Shown here piece by piece: positions 1 to 9,386 of a DNA stretch of 64,000 bases. Under the pieces are notes generated by a model. It saw nothing but the letters and a program-made list of their open reading frames with translations. It searched no databases and had not been told where the DNA came from. Source of the stretch: Sphingobium abikonense NBRC 16140 (GTDB lineage: Bacteria; Pseudomonadota; Alphaproteobacteria; Sphingomonadales; Sphingomonadaceae); contig NZ_BCYT01000011.1 of NCBI RefSeq assembly GCF_001598335.1, forward strand, positions 1 to 64,000, read 5' to 3'. Both the position numbers and the translations under genes were made by a program. Each line of letters starts with the position of its first letter. Position 1 is the first letter of the stretch.

Positions 1-3000
1 TGGGCCGCGATGCCGAATGCGCTGGCAATCCGCTCAACCAGCGGCGCCGGAATAAGACGCCCGAGAAGCGACTGGCCGTCATCGCTCGTCAGCCGCCAGA
101 CCTGGACATGATCGTCGGGCAGCTTGCCCCACACCGGAAGCAGCAGGCCAGTGACCAGATAGATGATCTGCGTGCGCGTCTGCGCCGCCATTGCGTCGCA
201 TTCGGCCTGCCAGGCTTCGTCGAAGCTCGCCCGGTCCACGTCGGTCCAATGGGTTTCGGCGAAGAGGTCCTGCCGGTGCCGTTCGGTGCGCGTCGGCCGC
301 ACCAGCTCGTAGCGGCGCACGGTCCGCCCCTCTTCGTCCGTCAGCGAGAAGGTCGGCCGGCAAATGGCGGCCTTGCCGGAACGCGGGTTGATCAATCGGC
401 GCGCTTCCGGGTCGGCGAGAAGCCAATGCGCTCGTTCCAGGGTCAGTGGCCGATATCGTTCCTCGGTTTCGATGCGCAGGATTTCGGTTTCGGCGCCGCT
501 CACGGGATCGCGCCGGATCACCGTCCGGTCGAGGATCGAAATACGGTCGGCCGCGATCGTTTCGACGCCAAGATCGAGGGTGCCGGCCTCGCGTGCCTTT
601 TCCACCCGTGCTTCGATCAAGCCGAGATATTCGTCGAAGATCGCGTTCTGCAGGTCGATGCGCAGCGCCAGGATGCGGTTCAACCACCGCTGGATCGTGG
701 GCAAGGTCTCGGTGAGCCCCCCGCCCTCCCCGGCCAGGTTCAAACCGGTGAGCGCCTGGAACTGATCGAAGTGGACCGATTGGAGTTTTGCCTGGAACAG
801 CAGGCGAAACCACTGGTCGAGCGATTCCCGCGCGAAGTCGGACTCCAGATTGTCGCGGGGGTCGAAAAGTCCCTGCCCGCCGGTCTGGCGTTGGCCGCGG
901 GTCAGCGCGCCCAGGCTGTCGAGGCGCCGGGCGATGGTCGAGATGAACCGCCGTTCGCCGCGGCAATCGGTGGAAACGGGCCGAAACAAGGGCGGGCAGG
1001 CTTGGTGGGTGCGGTGCGTGCGGCCCAGCCCCTGGATCGCCGCGTCCGCGCGCCAACCGGGCTCGAGCAGATAGTGGATGCGGCGGCTCTGATTGGGCGC
1101 GTCGAGGCTGGCGTGGTAGCTCCGCCCCGTGCCGCCGGCGTCGGAGAAGATCAGGATGCGCTTTTCGCCGCGCATGAAGATGTCGGTCTCCGCGAGGTTC
1201 GTGCGCGCGCTGCGCCGTTCGATCCGCTGACGGCCGTCGGCATCGACGATGATCCGCCGGCTGCGACCCGTCACCTCGGCCACGGCCTCCGTCCCGAAAT
1301 GCCCGATTATGTGATCGAGCGCCGAGCCGACGACCGGCAGCGCACAGAGTTGCTCGAGGAGCTGATCGCGCATGGCGATCGCTTCCCGGCACAGCACCGG
1401 CTGCCCGGCCTCGTCGATCATCGGTTCCGAGCGCACCGTGCCGCTATCGTCGGTATAGGTGCGCATCTGGCGCACGGGAAAGGCTGCCGTCAGATAGTCG
1501 ACCAGGAATTCGCGCGGGGACAGCTCGATATCGAGCCAGGCGCGCTCCTCGGGGGACAGGTCGGCAAGGGCACGGTCGAGCATGGCTTCCGACGTCGACA
1601 CGAGCTGGACGACGGCGCAGTCGCCGCGCGCGAGATCGGCGGCGATCGCCGGGATCAGCGACGGCAGCTTCATCGACAGCAGGATCTGGCCGAAGAAGCG
1701 TTGCTTGGTCGATTCGAAGATCGACAATGCCGCGGCCTTCGCGCCGCTATTATAGGTGGCACCGCTGAAGCCGTCGGTGACGCGCGTGGCGGCGAGCGCG
1801 GCCTGCAGATTGTTGTGAATGATCGCCCAGGCATCGGCATAGGCATTGTAGACGGCGATCTGTTCTTCGCTGAGCCGATGCTCGAGGATGTCATATTCGA
1901 CGCCGGCGAAGCTGAGCGCCCGCGCGGCATAGAGGCCCTGCGCCTTGAGGTCGCGGGCGATCAACTCCATCGCTGCGATGCCGCCGCGGCGCAGGGATTC
2001 CACGAAGGCCCGCCGGTCGGCGAAGGCCGTCTGCGGTCCCCACAATCCGAGGCGTGTCGCATAGGCAAGATTGTTGACGTCCGAGGCGCCCGTCGCCGAG
2101 GCGTAGAGAATCCGGGCGCGCGGAGCGAGATTTTGCAGGCGGACGCCGGCGATGCCCTGCTCGGACCCTTTCGTGGCGCCGAACCGGCCCTCGCCGCCGG
2201 CCACCCCGGCCATTTCATGCGCCTCGTCGAAAACGATGACGCCGCTGAAATCCTCACCCATCCATTCGATCAGCTGGCGCAGCCGCGTGCCCCTGTCGCC
2301 GCGGTTGGAGCGCAGGGTGGCATAGGTCAGGAAGAGGATCCCATCGCCCAGCGCGATCGGGGTGCCGAGCTTCCACTGGTTGAGATGCTGGATGTCGAGC
2401 GGCAAGCCGCCAAGCGCCGACCAGTCCCGACGAGCGTCTTCGATCAGCGTCTCGCTCTTGGATATCCAGAGGTGGCGGCGGTTGCCGCGCAACCACTGGT
2501 CGAGGAGGACGCCCGCCACCTGCCGCCCCTTGCCGGCGCCCGTGCCATCGCCAAGGAAAAAGCCGGTCCGATAGGCGTTACCGGCCTCTGCCGGCGACAG
2601 CGAAAGACCCTCCTCGCTGGATATGAACCGCCCGGGAAGATCGCGCTCGAACGCCGCGCCAGCGTAGATCAGCGTTTCGAGCTGCGCGTCCGAGAGCAGG
2701 CCGTCGTCCAGGATCCTGGCCGGCAGCACGGGTTCATAAGCGACCGGGGGTGCGGCAATCGATCCCATTGCCTGCGATTCGACCAGCGCGCTTGGGTGCT
2801 CACGAGCATCGGCAATCAGCAGACGGCTCGGCCGATAGGGCAGGTAAATCCCTTGCGGTTCGCCCGCGGGTGCGGGCGCGTCGAGACGGTGATAGGCGAC
2901 CGCGCGGGTCGTGGGCAGGGTCACCGCCGCACGCGAGCAGACGGGGCGGGTCCGCCGCGTGAGGCCCCGGAACAATCCGCTGGGGCGGGAGATCGGCTGC

Positions 3001-3950
3001 GGCTGCGGCGCGCATGGGGTCGCCATCGCATCGATGGCCGCAAGCGCAGCGCCGAGCGTCGTGCAGGTCTGGCGCGGGACCGAGCCCCCTGCCCCGTCCT
3101 TTTCGAGGAGTATGAGCTGGACTGCCTGGCCGGTGCCGTGCTTGGCATAGGCATCGGGCGGCAGGTCGAGATGCAGCCGGGCATGCGCGCCCGCAGTGGC
3201 GTGCAGCCAATCCGCGTCCTCCGTCTCGATGCGGTCGGGGAGAATAACGGCGCAGCGCCCGCCTGGAGCAAGCCGCAACAGCGCGGAGCGCAAATGGCGA
3301 AGCGCGGCATGGCGATCGCGCGCGCGCCCCTGGCTTCGCGAGAAGGGCGGATTGAGGAGCACGACGCTCGGCACCAGTTGCGGATCGAGCATATCGTCGA
3401 TCAGTTCGCCATCATGCGTGCTCAGCCTGCCTTCGGGAAAGGCGTGACGCAGCAAACGCGTGCGCCAGGCATCGATATCATTGAGAAGGAGGCGCGCGCC
3501 GGCGAGATGGGCGTGTACGGCCAGGAGGCCGGTCCCGGCCGAGGGCTCGAGCACGATATCGTGTGCCGTGATCGCGGCTGCCTTGGCGGCAAGGAAGCCG
3601 ATCGGCGCCGGTGTCGAGAATTGCTGGAACGCGATCTGCGTTTCGCTACGCACGCTTTGCGTGGGAAGCGCCGCCGTCATAGCGATCAGCTGGGCGAGCC
3701 GCGCATTCGCATCTGCCGGGAGCGTCGCGTTCTTCAGATGGAGGACCTGCGCGAGTTCGAGCACATCGTAGGCGTCGCGCAATGACCACAGGCCATCGGC
3801 GCTCGAGCCACCGAAAGCGGAGGTCATTTCGGCAAGGAGGTCGTTACGTGCAACCGGACATCCTTCGGACAGCCGGTCGGCTATGCCTTGAGCAGCGGTA
3901 CGGGCGGGATCATCGAGCGGCAGCGTGAGCGCGAGGGGGTGTGTGGCCAT
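1..3950 (-). CDS. Methyltransferase / strawberry-notch (SNO) SF2 helicase, 3' end outside window
   Basis: About 1316 residues are visible, running off the left edge without a stop. The ATG at 3950 follows GGAG with 7-nt spacing. The N-terminal part (about residues 130-215) has a class I SAM methyltransferase fold ending in NPPFSRS, the catalytic motif of N6-adenine-type enzymes. Then follow a Walker A (GDGTGAGKGRQ, near residue 467), a DEAH box (FDEAHEM, near 573) and an arginine-finger motif VI (GLGRTHRTHQ, near 970), which together mark the strawberry-notch helicase family. Such proteins are recurrent on sphingomonad plasmids and may act in plasmid DNA maintenance or transfer; that role is inferred. 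It is probably co-directional with the Toprim and ssb genes. The opposite strand holds a 1225-codon open frame that is only a mirror of this gene's codon bias. Confidence 0.9.
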   Translation of the reverse strand, partial: MATHPLALTLPLDDPARTAAQGIADRLSEGCPVARNDLLAEMTSAFGGSSADGLWSLRDAYDVLELAQVLHLKNATLPADANARLAQLIAMTAALPTQSVRSETQIAFQQFSTPAPIGFLAAKAAAITAHDIVLEPSAGTGLLAVHAHLAGARLLLNDIDAWRTRLLRHAFPEGRLSTHDGELIDDMLDPQLVPSVVLLNPPFSRSQGRARDRHAALRHLRSALLRLAPGGRCAVILPDRIETEDADWLHATAGAHARLHLDLPPDAYAKHGTGQAVQLILLEKDGAGGSVPRQTCTTLGAALAAIDAMATPCAPQPQPISRPSGLFRGLTRRTRPVCSRAAVTLPTTRAVAYHRLDAPAPAGEPQGIYLPYRPSRLLIADAREHPSALVESQAMGSIAAPPVAYEPVLPARILDDGLLSDAQLETLIYAGAAFERDLPGRFISSEEGLSLSPAEAGNAYRTGFFLGDGTGAGKGRQVAGVLLDQWLRGNRRHLWISKSETLIEDARRDWSALGGLPLDIQHLNQWKLGTPIALGDGILFLTYATLRSNRGDRGTRLRQLIEWMGEDFSGVIVFDEAHEMAGVAGGEGRFGATKGSEQGIAGVRLQNLAPRARILYASATGASDVNNLAYATRLGLWGPQTAFADRRAFVESLRRGGIAAMELIARDLKAQGLYAARALSFAGVEYDILEHRLSEEQIAVYNAYADAWAIIHNNLQAALAATRVTDGFSGATYNSGAKAAALSIFESTKQRFFGQILLSMKLPSLIPAIAADLARGDCAVVQLVSTSEAMLDRALADLSPEERAWLDIELSPREFLVDYLTAAFPVRQMRTYTDDSGTVRSEPMIDEAGQPVLCREAIAMRDQLLEQLCALPVVGSALDHIIGHFGTEAVAEVTGRSRRIIVDADGRQRIERRSARTNLAETDIFMRGEKRILIFSDAGGTGRSYHASLDAPNQSRRIHYLLEPGWRADAAIQGLGRTHRTHQACPPLFRPVSTDCRGERRFISTIARRLDSLGALTRGQRQTGGQGLFDPRDNLESDFARESLDQWFRLLFQAKLQSVHFDQFQALTGLNLAGEGGGLTETLPTIQRWLNRILALRIDLQNAIFDEYLGLIEARVEKAREAGTLDLGVETIAADRISILDRTVIRRDPVSGAETEILRIETEERYRPLTLERAHWLLADPEARRLINPRSGKAAICRPTFSLTDEEGRTVRRYELVRPTRTERHRQDLFAETHWTDVDRASFDEAWQAECDAMAAQTRTQIIYLVTGLLLPVWGKLPDDHVQVWRLTSDDGQSLLGRLIPAPLVERIASAFGIAA

Positions 3951-4016
3951 GGGGCATCTCCAGGTCTGACACCTGGCATCAGCGCCAGGTCATCAGCCGG
4001 AAGGCTCCCTCCCCTT

Positions 4017-4883
4017 TCAGGCCGCCTCGGCGGCCCGGCGGACACGCCAAGCATCATTCCAGTCCGCGTGCCGTTCCGGCAGCCGGAGCACCAGTTCGCG
4101 TCCATTGGCTGTGAGATGGGGGCGGGCTTTTTTGAGCATGGCGGCAGCGGCGGCACCGCGATCGCCATAGACGATGATACGCTTGACCCGTTCGGGGATG
4201 GCGACAAGCCCAAGGCGTTCGACCCCGCCCAGCGCCCAGGTGGGCGTTCCGAACCAGGCCATTGCTGAAAGGGCGTCCTCGATGCCTTCGGCAAGGCCAA
4301 GCTCCTCGCCGGCCGGCGCCAGACGAATGGCCGCGTCGCCGAGAAGGCCAAGGGCAATCTTCGGCTTTGGCATGGGTTTGTGCAGGATGTCGGCGAGATC
4401 GAGGCAGGTCCGCTGGACGGCGACAACCCCCAGATCATTCTCGACCGCGGCGATCATCGCCGGAAAGAACCGGCGGCGCTCACCGGCCCCGACGATGGTG
4501 CGCGGGTTGTAGCGCAGGCAACGCGGATAGGGAGGCGGCAGACCGCGCGCCGCCAGATAATCGGCCGCTGGAGATCCGGCGATGGGCTGGCTCGCCTTCC
4601 ATAGGCGAAGTGCAAGAGCGCGATGGTCCGCGGCCGCCTTCGGGCGCGGCATTGTGAGCGGCTCCGCATCGTGAAGTTTGCGCCGGCGCAAAGCAGCCAG
4701 AACATCGCGCGTGTCGCAGCCGGCAAAGCAGTGGAACAGGATCGCCCGCTCGCCCAGGCGTACCGACAGGCTGGGACCATGATCGTTATGTGCCGGGCAC
4801 CGGCATTCGCCGCGCGTACCGCGCCAGATCCCACCCAGGGCTTCGACAATGGCTTTGGCGCGATGGGGAGCAGCTATGGGCAT
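4017..4883 (-). CDS. CHC2 zinc-finger / Toprim primase-like protein
   Basis: 288 residues. The N-terminus has a CHC2-type zinc finger (C29-P-A-H32 and C52-FAG-C56) as in DnaG-like primases. The C-terminal half has a Toprim_3-like region with LAEGIEDALS near residue 200 and YGDRG near 240, supplying the acidic metal-binding residues. This architecture is common for plasmid Toprim proteins thought to prime replication or transferred strands. It lacks a recognisable DnaG core or helicase domain, so it may be an accessory primase. It lies 66 bp upstream of the strawberry-notch gene, which suggests a shared transcript. Confidence 0.85.
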   Translation of the reverse strand: MPIAAPHRAKAIVEALGGIWRGTRGECRCPAHNDHGPSLSVRLGERAILFHCFAGCDTRDVLAALRRRKLHDAEPLTMPRPKAAADHRALALRLWKASQPIAGSPAADYLAARGLPPPYPRCLRYNPRTIVGAGERRRFFPAMIAAVENDLGVVAVQRTCLDLADILHKPMPKPKIALGLLGDAAIRLAPAGEELGLAEGIEDALSAMAWFGTPTWALGGVERLGLVAIPERVKRIIVYGDRGAAAAAMLKKARPHLTANGRELVLRLPERHADWNDAWRVRRAAEAA

Positions 4884-4944
4884 CGACTAATCCTCGGAAG
4901 TGGTGGAGCGCCGCTGCTGATTGCGCCCTCCCCTCCCCGATATT

Positions 4945-5271
4945 TCACCCCGGCATGCCTTTGGGTGCCAGGATCCCGAATTCCTCGACGATGCGATCGG
5001 TTGTGTAGTGCGTCGCGCCGTCGCGTTCATAGGAGCTGTCCTTGAGCCGCCCGGCTATGCGCACGAGATCCCCGACTTGAGCCCGGTCGGCGATATGCTT
5101 CCGCTGGCCTTCGCTGAACACGCTGACCCGGTTCCAGTGGCTGTCTTCCTGCCACTCGTTATCCTCGCCCTTGCGGCGATAATTCGCGCAGACTGACAGC
5201 AGGGTGACTTTCGGCCGCGCGTCGATTTCTCCGATTCGGCCGATGATCTCGAACTTGGCGAAGTTGATCAT
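4945..5271 (-). CDS. ssb: Single-stranded DNA-binding protein (short, plasmid type)
   Basis: 108 residues forming one OB fold (MINFAKFEIIGRIGEID, then VTLLSVCANY and HWNRVSVFSE, then VGDLVRIAGRL). The family usually has an acidic C-terminal tail ending DDDIPF. Here the protein stops at APKGMPG without one, so it may coat DNA but lack the usual partner-recruiting tip. It is the first gene of the minus-strand trio ssb-Toprim-SNO and is transcribed divergently from parA. Binding of single-stranded plasmid DNA during replication or transfer is inferred. Confidence 0.85.
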   Translation of the reverse strand: MINFAKFEIIGRIGEIDARPKVTLLSVCANYRRKGEDNEWQEDSHWNRVSVFSEGQRKHIADRAQVGDLVRIAGRLKDSSYERDGATHYTTDRIVEEFGILAPKGMPG

Positions 5272-5675
5272 GCACCCTCCATTGGCGACGTCATTTGGCC
5301 AGGGAGCCTACCGTGGATGGCGGACTTCGCGTATCCCTCCAGACAGGGGGATTGAACGATTGCTTCAGGCACGACGCGGCTCCCTATCTCGCGGAATCTT
5401 TTCGCTTCGCAATCAGCGACGCGGGGATGAGAATATCGCGGGCGCATTGCTGAAACGAACGTCTGAGCGCTCCGTCGGCACGGGCGGACAGCGACACATT
5501 GCCATGTTGCCTTGCCATTTCTCCACAGCTGGAACGGTTGGCAAATGACTTCTTGTGGCGACGCGCATTCGCCGTCGGGGACAGGAAATAGCCGAGGTTT
5601 GACTTTTAGAACAATTTTTGTTCATTAAATGCGAACCGAACCAGGCTATCTGATTCGAAGGGGGCGAAAGCGGGC
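5272..5675. other. Divergent intergenic region between ssb and parA
   Basis: About 400 bp with no convincing gene; short open frames lack ribosome sites and family features. The parA-proximal end is AT-rich and carries the promoter/operator listed separately. The rest shows no clear repeats to the eye. It must hold both the ssb and the parA promoters. Confidence 0.6.
5599..5628 (+). promoter_or_regulatory. parA promoter with palindromic operator in the spacer
   Basis: A -35-like TTGACT (5599-5604) is followed about 18 bp later by CATTAA (5623-5628). The spacer and -10 edge contain the perfect inverted repeat GAACAA-TTT-TTGTTC (5609-5623). ParA proteins with an N-terminal helix-turn-helix, as here, typically repress their own operon, so this dyad is a good candidate operator. 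Confidence 0.5.
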
Positions 5676-6875
5676 ATGTCGTATACCGTAAACACGCTGC
5701 GAGCGATGACGCGGTCGTGCGAGGAGATGCGCGATCGGGTGAAGTCGATTGTGTTCAAACCCGAAGATCGCAAGACGCTCGACCTGACGTTCGGCCCCGG
5801 GATCGCAGCCGATCTCGTCGGGCGTACCCCCGAAGCTTTGGCCAAGGCAGAAAAGGAAGGCCGTCTCGCCGCTCCCAAGCAGCTCAGCAACGGGCGGCGT
5901 TACTATACGCTGGAAGACCTGACGCATATTCGCGAAGCGCTGGGCATTCATGCCGGCAAAGCGCCCGATGAAGATGCCGTCATCATCGCCGTTCAGAACT
6001 TCAAAGGCGGCGTGGGCAAGTCAACGATCACGAAGCACTTCGCAGATTACTTGGCGCTTCACGGCTATCGTGTGCTCGTAATCGACTGCGATCCGCAGGC
6101 ATCGACGACGACGATGTTCGACATTCAACCCGAAACGCTCATCGATGACGAAGAGACGCTCGGCCAGTTCCTGTCGCCGCGCAGCACGTTCGACAATTTC
6201 CGTCAGGCGATCCGCGACACCGCATGGCCGACCATCAAGATCGTGCCATCGAGCCTCGGGTTGCAAGATGCCGAGTGGGATCTCACCGCGACGCTTCGCG
6301 AAGGCGGTCAGGCGGTTCGCGAGGGCTTGCAGCGCTTGCGCATCGGAATCTCCAGTATCGTGAAGGATTACGACGTGATCCTGCTCGACCCACCGCCGGC
6401 GATGGGCTTTCTCGGGCTTAACGTGATGGCCGCGGCGACGGGCTTGCTCGTTCCTGTCCCGGCCCGTCAGCTCGATTATCTCTCGACGATCCATTTCATG
6501 GACACGATCGCTGAGAATATTGAAGTCCTCGAGGCCAACGGGACGCCAGTGGACTATGGCTTCATCCGTATTGTCTGTTCTGCCTATACGCCCAGTAAGC
6601 CGGGCGAGAACGACATGTGGAAGATGATGCAGGCGACCTACGCGAATTTTCTGCTCAGCCAACCGATCCTCGCCTCGGAGGAGATCAAGAATGCGACGCA
6701 GGCGTTTCGCTCAGTCTATGAGAGCAAGCCTTCGGCGTCACATGCCACCTACCAGCGGTGCCGGGACAATCTGGACTCAGTGTTCGGCGAGGTGGTGCAG
6801 CAAGTCCGCCAGCAATGGCCGTCGAAGAGCATCGCCGGGCGGGCCGGCGAGACAGTCACGAGTGCTGCAGCGTGA
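5676..6875 (+). CDS. parA: ParA partition ATPase with N-terminal helix-turn-helix
   Basis: 399 residues. The first about 100 form a MerR/HTH-like DNA-binding part (LVGRTPEALAKAEKEGRL, NGRRYYTLEDL), as in type Ia ParA proteins that also repress their operon. A deviant Walker A, KGGVGKST (residues 110-117), and the Walker A' segment VLVIDCDPQAS follow, with a Walker B-like DVILLDPPPAMGF. The protein would drive ATP-dependent movement of plasmid copies on the nucleoid. The stop overlaps the GTG of parB (GTGA), so the pair is translationally coupled. Confidence 0.95.
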   Translation: MSYTVNTLRAMTRSCEEMRDRVKSIVFKPEDRKTLDLTFGPGIAADLVGRTPEALAKAEKEGRLAAPKQLSNGRRYYTLEDLTHIREALGIHAGKAPDEDAVIIAVQNFKGGVGKSTITKHFADYLALHGYRVLVIDCDPQASTTTMFDIQPETLIDDEETLGQFLSPRSTFDNFRQAIRDTAWPTIKIVPSSLGLQDAEWDLTATLREGGQAVREGLQRLRIGISSIVKDYDVILLDPPPAMGFLGLNVMAAATGLLVPVPARQLDYLSTIHFMDTIAENIEVLEANGTPVDYGFIRIVCSAYTPSKPGENDMWKMMQATYANFLLSQPILASEEIKNATQAFRSVYESKPSASHATYQRCRDNLDSVFGEVVQQVRQQWPSKSIAGRAGETVTSAAA

Positions 6876-7882
6876 GCCGGCGGTCACTGATCGGCGAAGC
6901 CCTTGCCTCCGGACCGGCCGAGCCGGTGCCGCTTCTTGAGGAAGCGGTCGCCTCTGAGCCGCGCACAACCTTCACGAGCAAGCGCCTCGATGCGTTCGGC
7001 GAAGCCTCGCGGATGGTCAAACGGCCGACGATCCGGCTGAAACCGTCGGAATGCTCGATCTGGCCCGGCAATGCGCGTGATTATGCCCTGTTGACCGAAG
7101 ATCGGCTTCGGACGCTTATCGATTCCATCCAGGCCGAGAATGGCAACCGCATTCCGGTTGTCGTCCGCAGGACGCCCAAGGCCGATCTGGCCTACGAGCT
7201 GGTGATCGGTACACGCCGGCATTGGGCGATCTCCTGGCTCAACACCAATCACTATCCGGACATCGAGCTGGTCGCGATCATCGAGGATATCGACGACGAA
7301 GCAGCGTTCCGGCTCGCCGATATCGAGAACCGGGAACGCGAGGACATTTCGGATCTCGAGCGCGGGTTAAACTACAAGGCAGCGGTCGACGCTTACTATG
7401 ACGGCGTGCAGTCGCGCATGGCCGATCGCGTCAAGCTGTCGAAGTCCACCCTCGCTCGGTACATCGGTTTGACCGACATCCCACAGACGATCGTCAGTGC
7501 GTTCGCGTCACCAATGGACTTGCAGGTCCGCCATGGCGACAAGCTGCTCCCTCTGCTCCGCAACCCCGGGATGCGGAGCAAGATGGAAGAGACGGCGAAG
7601 GTAATCGCGGCCGAGCAAAGCTTCCGCCAGTCTGGCGACGAAGAGCCTATCAGCGGTTCGGAGGTTGTGGCCCGGCTAACCAAGCCCACCTCGACCCGAC
7701 CGGGCCGCGCGCAAAAGGCGACGATCGAGGTTAAGGGCGCCGCGATCGGCCAGGTCGATCGGGACCGTAGCCGGGGCCTGACGATCACGCTGAATCCCAC
7801 CGAGCTCTCGGCCGACGACATATTGGAGGCCCTCCGCCCGCTCATCGAGAACGCGAAGATCCTCAAGAAGGCGGGCCGGTGA
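6872..7882 (+). CDS. parB: ParB partition DNA-binding protein
   Basis: 336 residues from the GTG at 6872, which overlaps the parA stop; an open frame extends further upstream but lies inside parA. The ParB/Spo0J N-terminal domain shows GTRRHW (residues 113-118) and ENREREDISDLERGLNY, followed by the central HTH (MADRVKLSKSTLARYIGL). The C-terminus (SRGLTITLNPTELSADDILEALRPLIENAKIL) is the likely dimerisation part. ParB should bind a nearby parS site; the palindrome just downstream is the obvious candidate. Confidence 0.93.
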   Translation: MSRRSLIGEALASGPAEPVPLLEEAVASEPRTTFTSKRLDAFGEASRMVKRPTIRLKPSECSIWPGNARDYALLTEDRLRTLIDSIQAENGNRIPVVVRRTPKADLAYELVIGTRRHWAISWLNTNHYPDIELVAIIEDIDDEAAFRLADIENREREDISDLERGLNYKAAVDAYYDGVQSRMADRVKLSKSTLARYIGLTDIPQTIVSAFASPMDLQVRHGDKLLPLLRNPGMRSKMEETAKVIAAEQSFRQSGDEEPISGSEVVARLTKPTSTRPGRAQKATIEVKGAAIGQVDRDRSRGLTITLNPTELSADDILEALRPLIENAKILKKAGR

Positions 7883-7966
7883 AACCGCACCCCGCCCTTT
7901 CGCCCAACACGATTTTTGCAACTCTGCAAAAGGGTATGTTTCTGTTTTTTATCAACATCTTAGTGC

Positions 7967-7990
7967 GCATGTCCCACGCGTGGGACATGC
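7967..7990. promoter_or_regulatory. Perfect 24-bp palindrome between parB and repA (candidate parS or rep operator)
   Basis: Two perfectly complementary 12-bp arms, GCATGTCCCACG and its reverse complement, meet at 7978/7979. It lies 85 bp after the parB stop and 23 bp before the repA start, preceded by an AT-rich, T-rich run. Its position and perfection suit a ParB-binding centromere site or a RepA/ParA operator. No second copy was seen elsewhere in the window. Confidence 0.55.
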
Positions 7991-8012
7991 ACCTCTTCAA
8001 TAGGGTTTTTGT

Positions 8013-9332
8013 GTGAGTTCCGAGACGTCGCCGACGGTCCTTGGAGGCCGCCGGGTCCAGTTTGAGATGTTCTTTACGCTGCCTGATTTCAGCGACATTT
8101 CCCTGCGCGATTATCAAGAGACGATGCAGCGTCCCTTCTTCAGCCTGTCGAAGAAAAAGCGGATCAAGCCCATCGAGTATGTAAGCCCCGACAAGTCCGT
8201 TACCGTCCACGTGTCTGCAAACCCTGCGTACGGAATGGCGACGATCTGGGACGCGGATATCATGATCTATCTTGCCTCGCATCTCAACGAGCTGCGAGAA
8301 CGCGGCGAGAATGACTTGTCGCCAACGATCAGGCTTCAGCCAGGCGATCTCCTTAAGCGCGTCTGCTGGGGGATCAGCGGCCGCGCTTACGAGCGTTTGA
8401 TCGGCGCGCTTGATCGCCTGCAGGCGACGACGATCAAGACCAACATTCGGGCGAATTCGAAGTCGCGCGAAACCACCTTTTCGTGGATCGACAGCTATAC
8501 CCATCTGGTCGACGAACGAACCCAGCGATCGTTGGGCATGGAGATCACGCTCTCTAAGTGGTTCTTCGACGGCGTAATGGACAAGCGGAACGTCCTCGCG
8601 ATCTCGCCACTTTATTTCGAAATCACCAGTGGCCTCGGCAAATGGCTCTATCGAGCAAGCCGCAAGCATGCTGGCGGGAACGGTGTCGAAGGTTTCACGA
8701 TCGGGTTCGAGACGCTTCACCAGAAGAGCGGAAGCGAAAGCTCCCTACCCTCTTTCAAGAACAAGATCCTCGAATTGGCGCGAGCGAACAGCCTGCCCGA
8801 GATAAGCCTGGAGGTGATCGGCGCCGACACCCCGCGCCCGAAGCTCAAGATGGTGATGCGCCGCCATCTCGAAGAGCAGAGCGCCAAGGCCTTGGAAGTT
8901 GCCCAGTCCGCCTTGCCTCCGCCTCAGGCCGCCCGCCCTGCTCCGACTCGCGCTAAGCCCGCGGCTGAGGTTCCGGAGCCCGCATCGTTCGTCAACGCGA
9001 GCCTGACACGTGGGCTGATCGCAAAAGCGGTTGCCGGCCTCAAGGTGGTAGATCCGGCATCGAGTACCGATCCTCATGATCCCGGCTATGCAGCGGCAGC
9101 CGCTACGATGCCCCGCGCTCGTACCGGACGTGCGCAGGATGTGCTCGATCGCGATATATATGACGCGATCCGCGCCGAATGCCCAGGCTGGGACCTCGAC
9201 GTCCTCATGAAGCAATTCGACGCCTTCTTGAACGCGAACCCGAACGAGATGCCGCGAAACTACTCGAAGCGCTTCTACGGCTTCATGAAGAAGCACCACG
9301 AGCGCAATAAACACTCTCTCCCCGGCTTCTGA
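8013..9332 (+). CDS. repA: Replication initiator RepA (RPA family)
   Basis: 439 residues starting with GTG at 8013. The segment from GRRVQFEMFFTLPDFSDISL through ATIWDADIMIYLASHLNE and RLQPGDLLKRVCWGISG is characteristic of the alphaproteobacterial plasmid replication protein RPA. A proline/alanine-rich linker (about residues 305-330) leads to a C-terminal segment with YSKRFYGFMKKHHERN. The protein should bind the iterons immediately downstream of its own gene. Context parA-parB-repA-iterons is the standard backbone of sphingomonad plasmids. Confidence 0.92.
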   Translation: MSSETSPTVLGGRRVQFEMFFTLPDFSDISLRDYQETMQRPFFSLSKKKRIKPIEYVSPDKSVTVHVSANPAYGMATIWDADIMIYLASHLNELRERGENDLSPTIRLQPGDLLKRVCWGISGRAYERLIGALDRLQATTIKTNIRANSKSRETTFSWIDSYTHLVDERTQRSLGMEITLSKWFFDGVMDKRNVLAISPLYFEITSGLGKWLYRASRKHAGGNGVEGFTIGFETLHQKSGSESSLPSFKNKILELARANSLPEISLEVIGADTPRPKLKMVMRRHLEEQSAKALEVAQSALPPPQAARPAPTRAKPAAEVPEPASFVNASLTRGLIAKAVAGLKVVDPASSTDPHDPGYAAAAATMPRARTGRAQDVLDRDIYDAIRAECPGWDLDVLMKQFDAFLNANPNEMPRNYSKRFYGFMKKHHERNKHSLPGF

Positions 9333-9386
9333 TCGTACGCCGGCCGTCCGCGCCGTCAGAGGCTGGCATTTGGGTCCCCCGGCCGA

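Noticed and set aside
108..3785. 1225-codon open frame on the plus strand
   Set aside because: It mirrors the strawberry-notch gene on minus, whose methyltransferase and helicase motifs are all in place; the plus translation has no domain.
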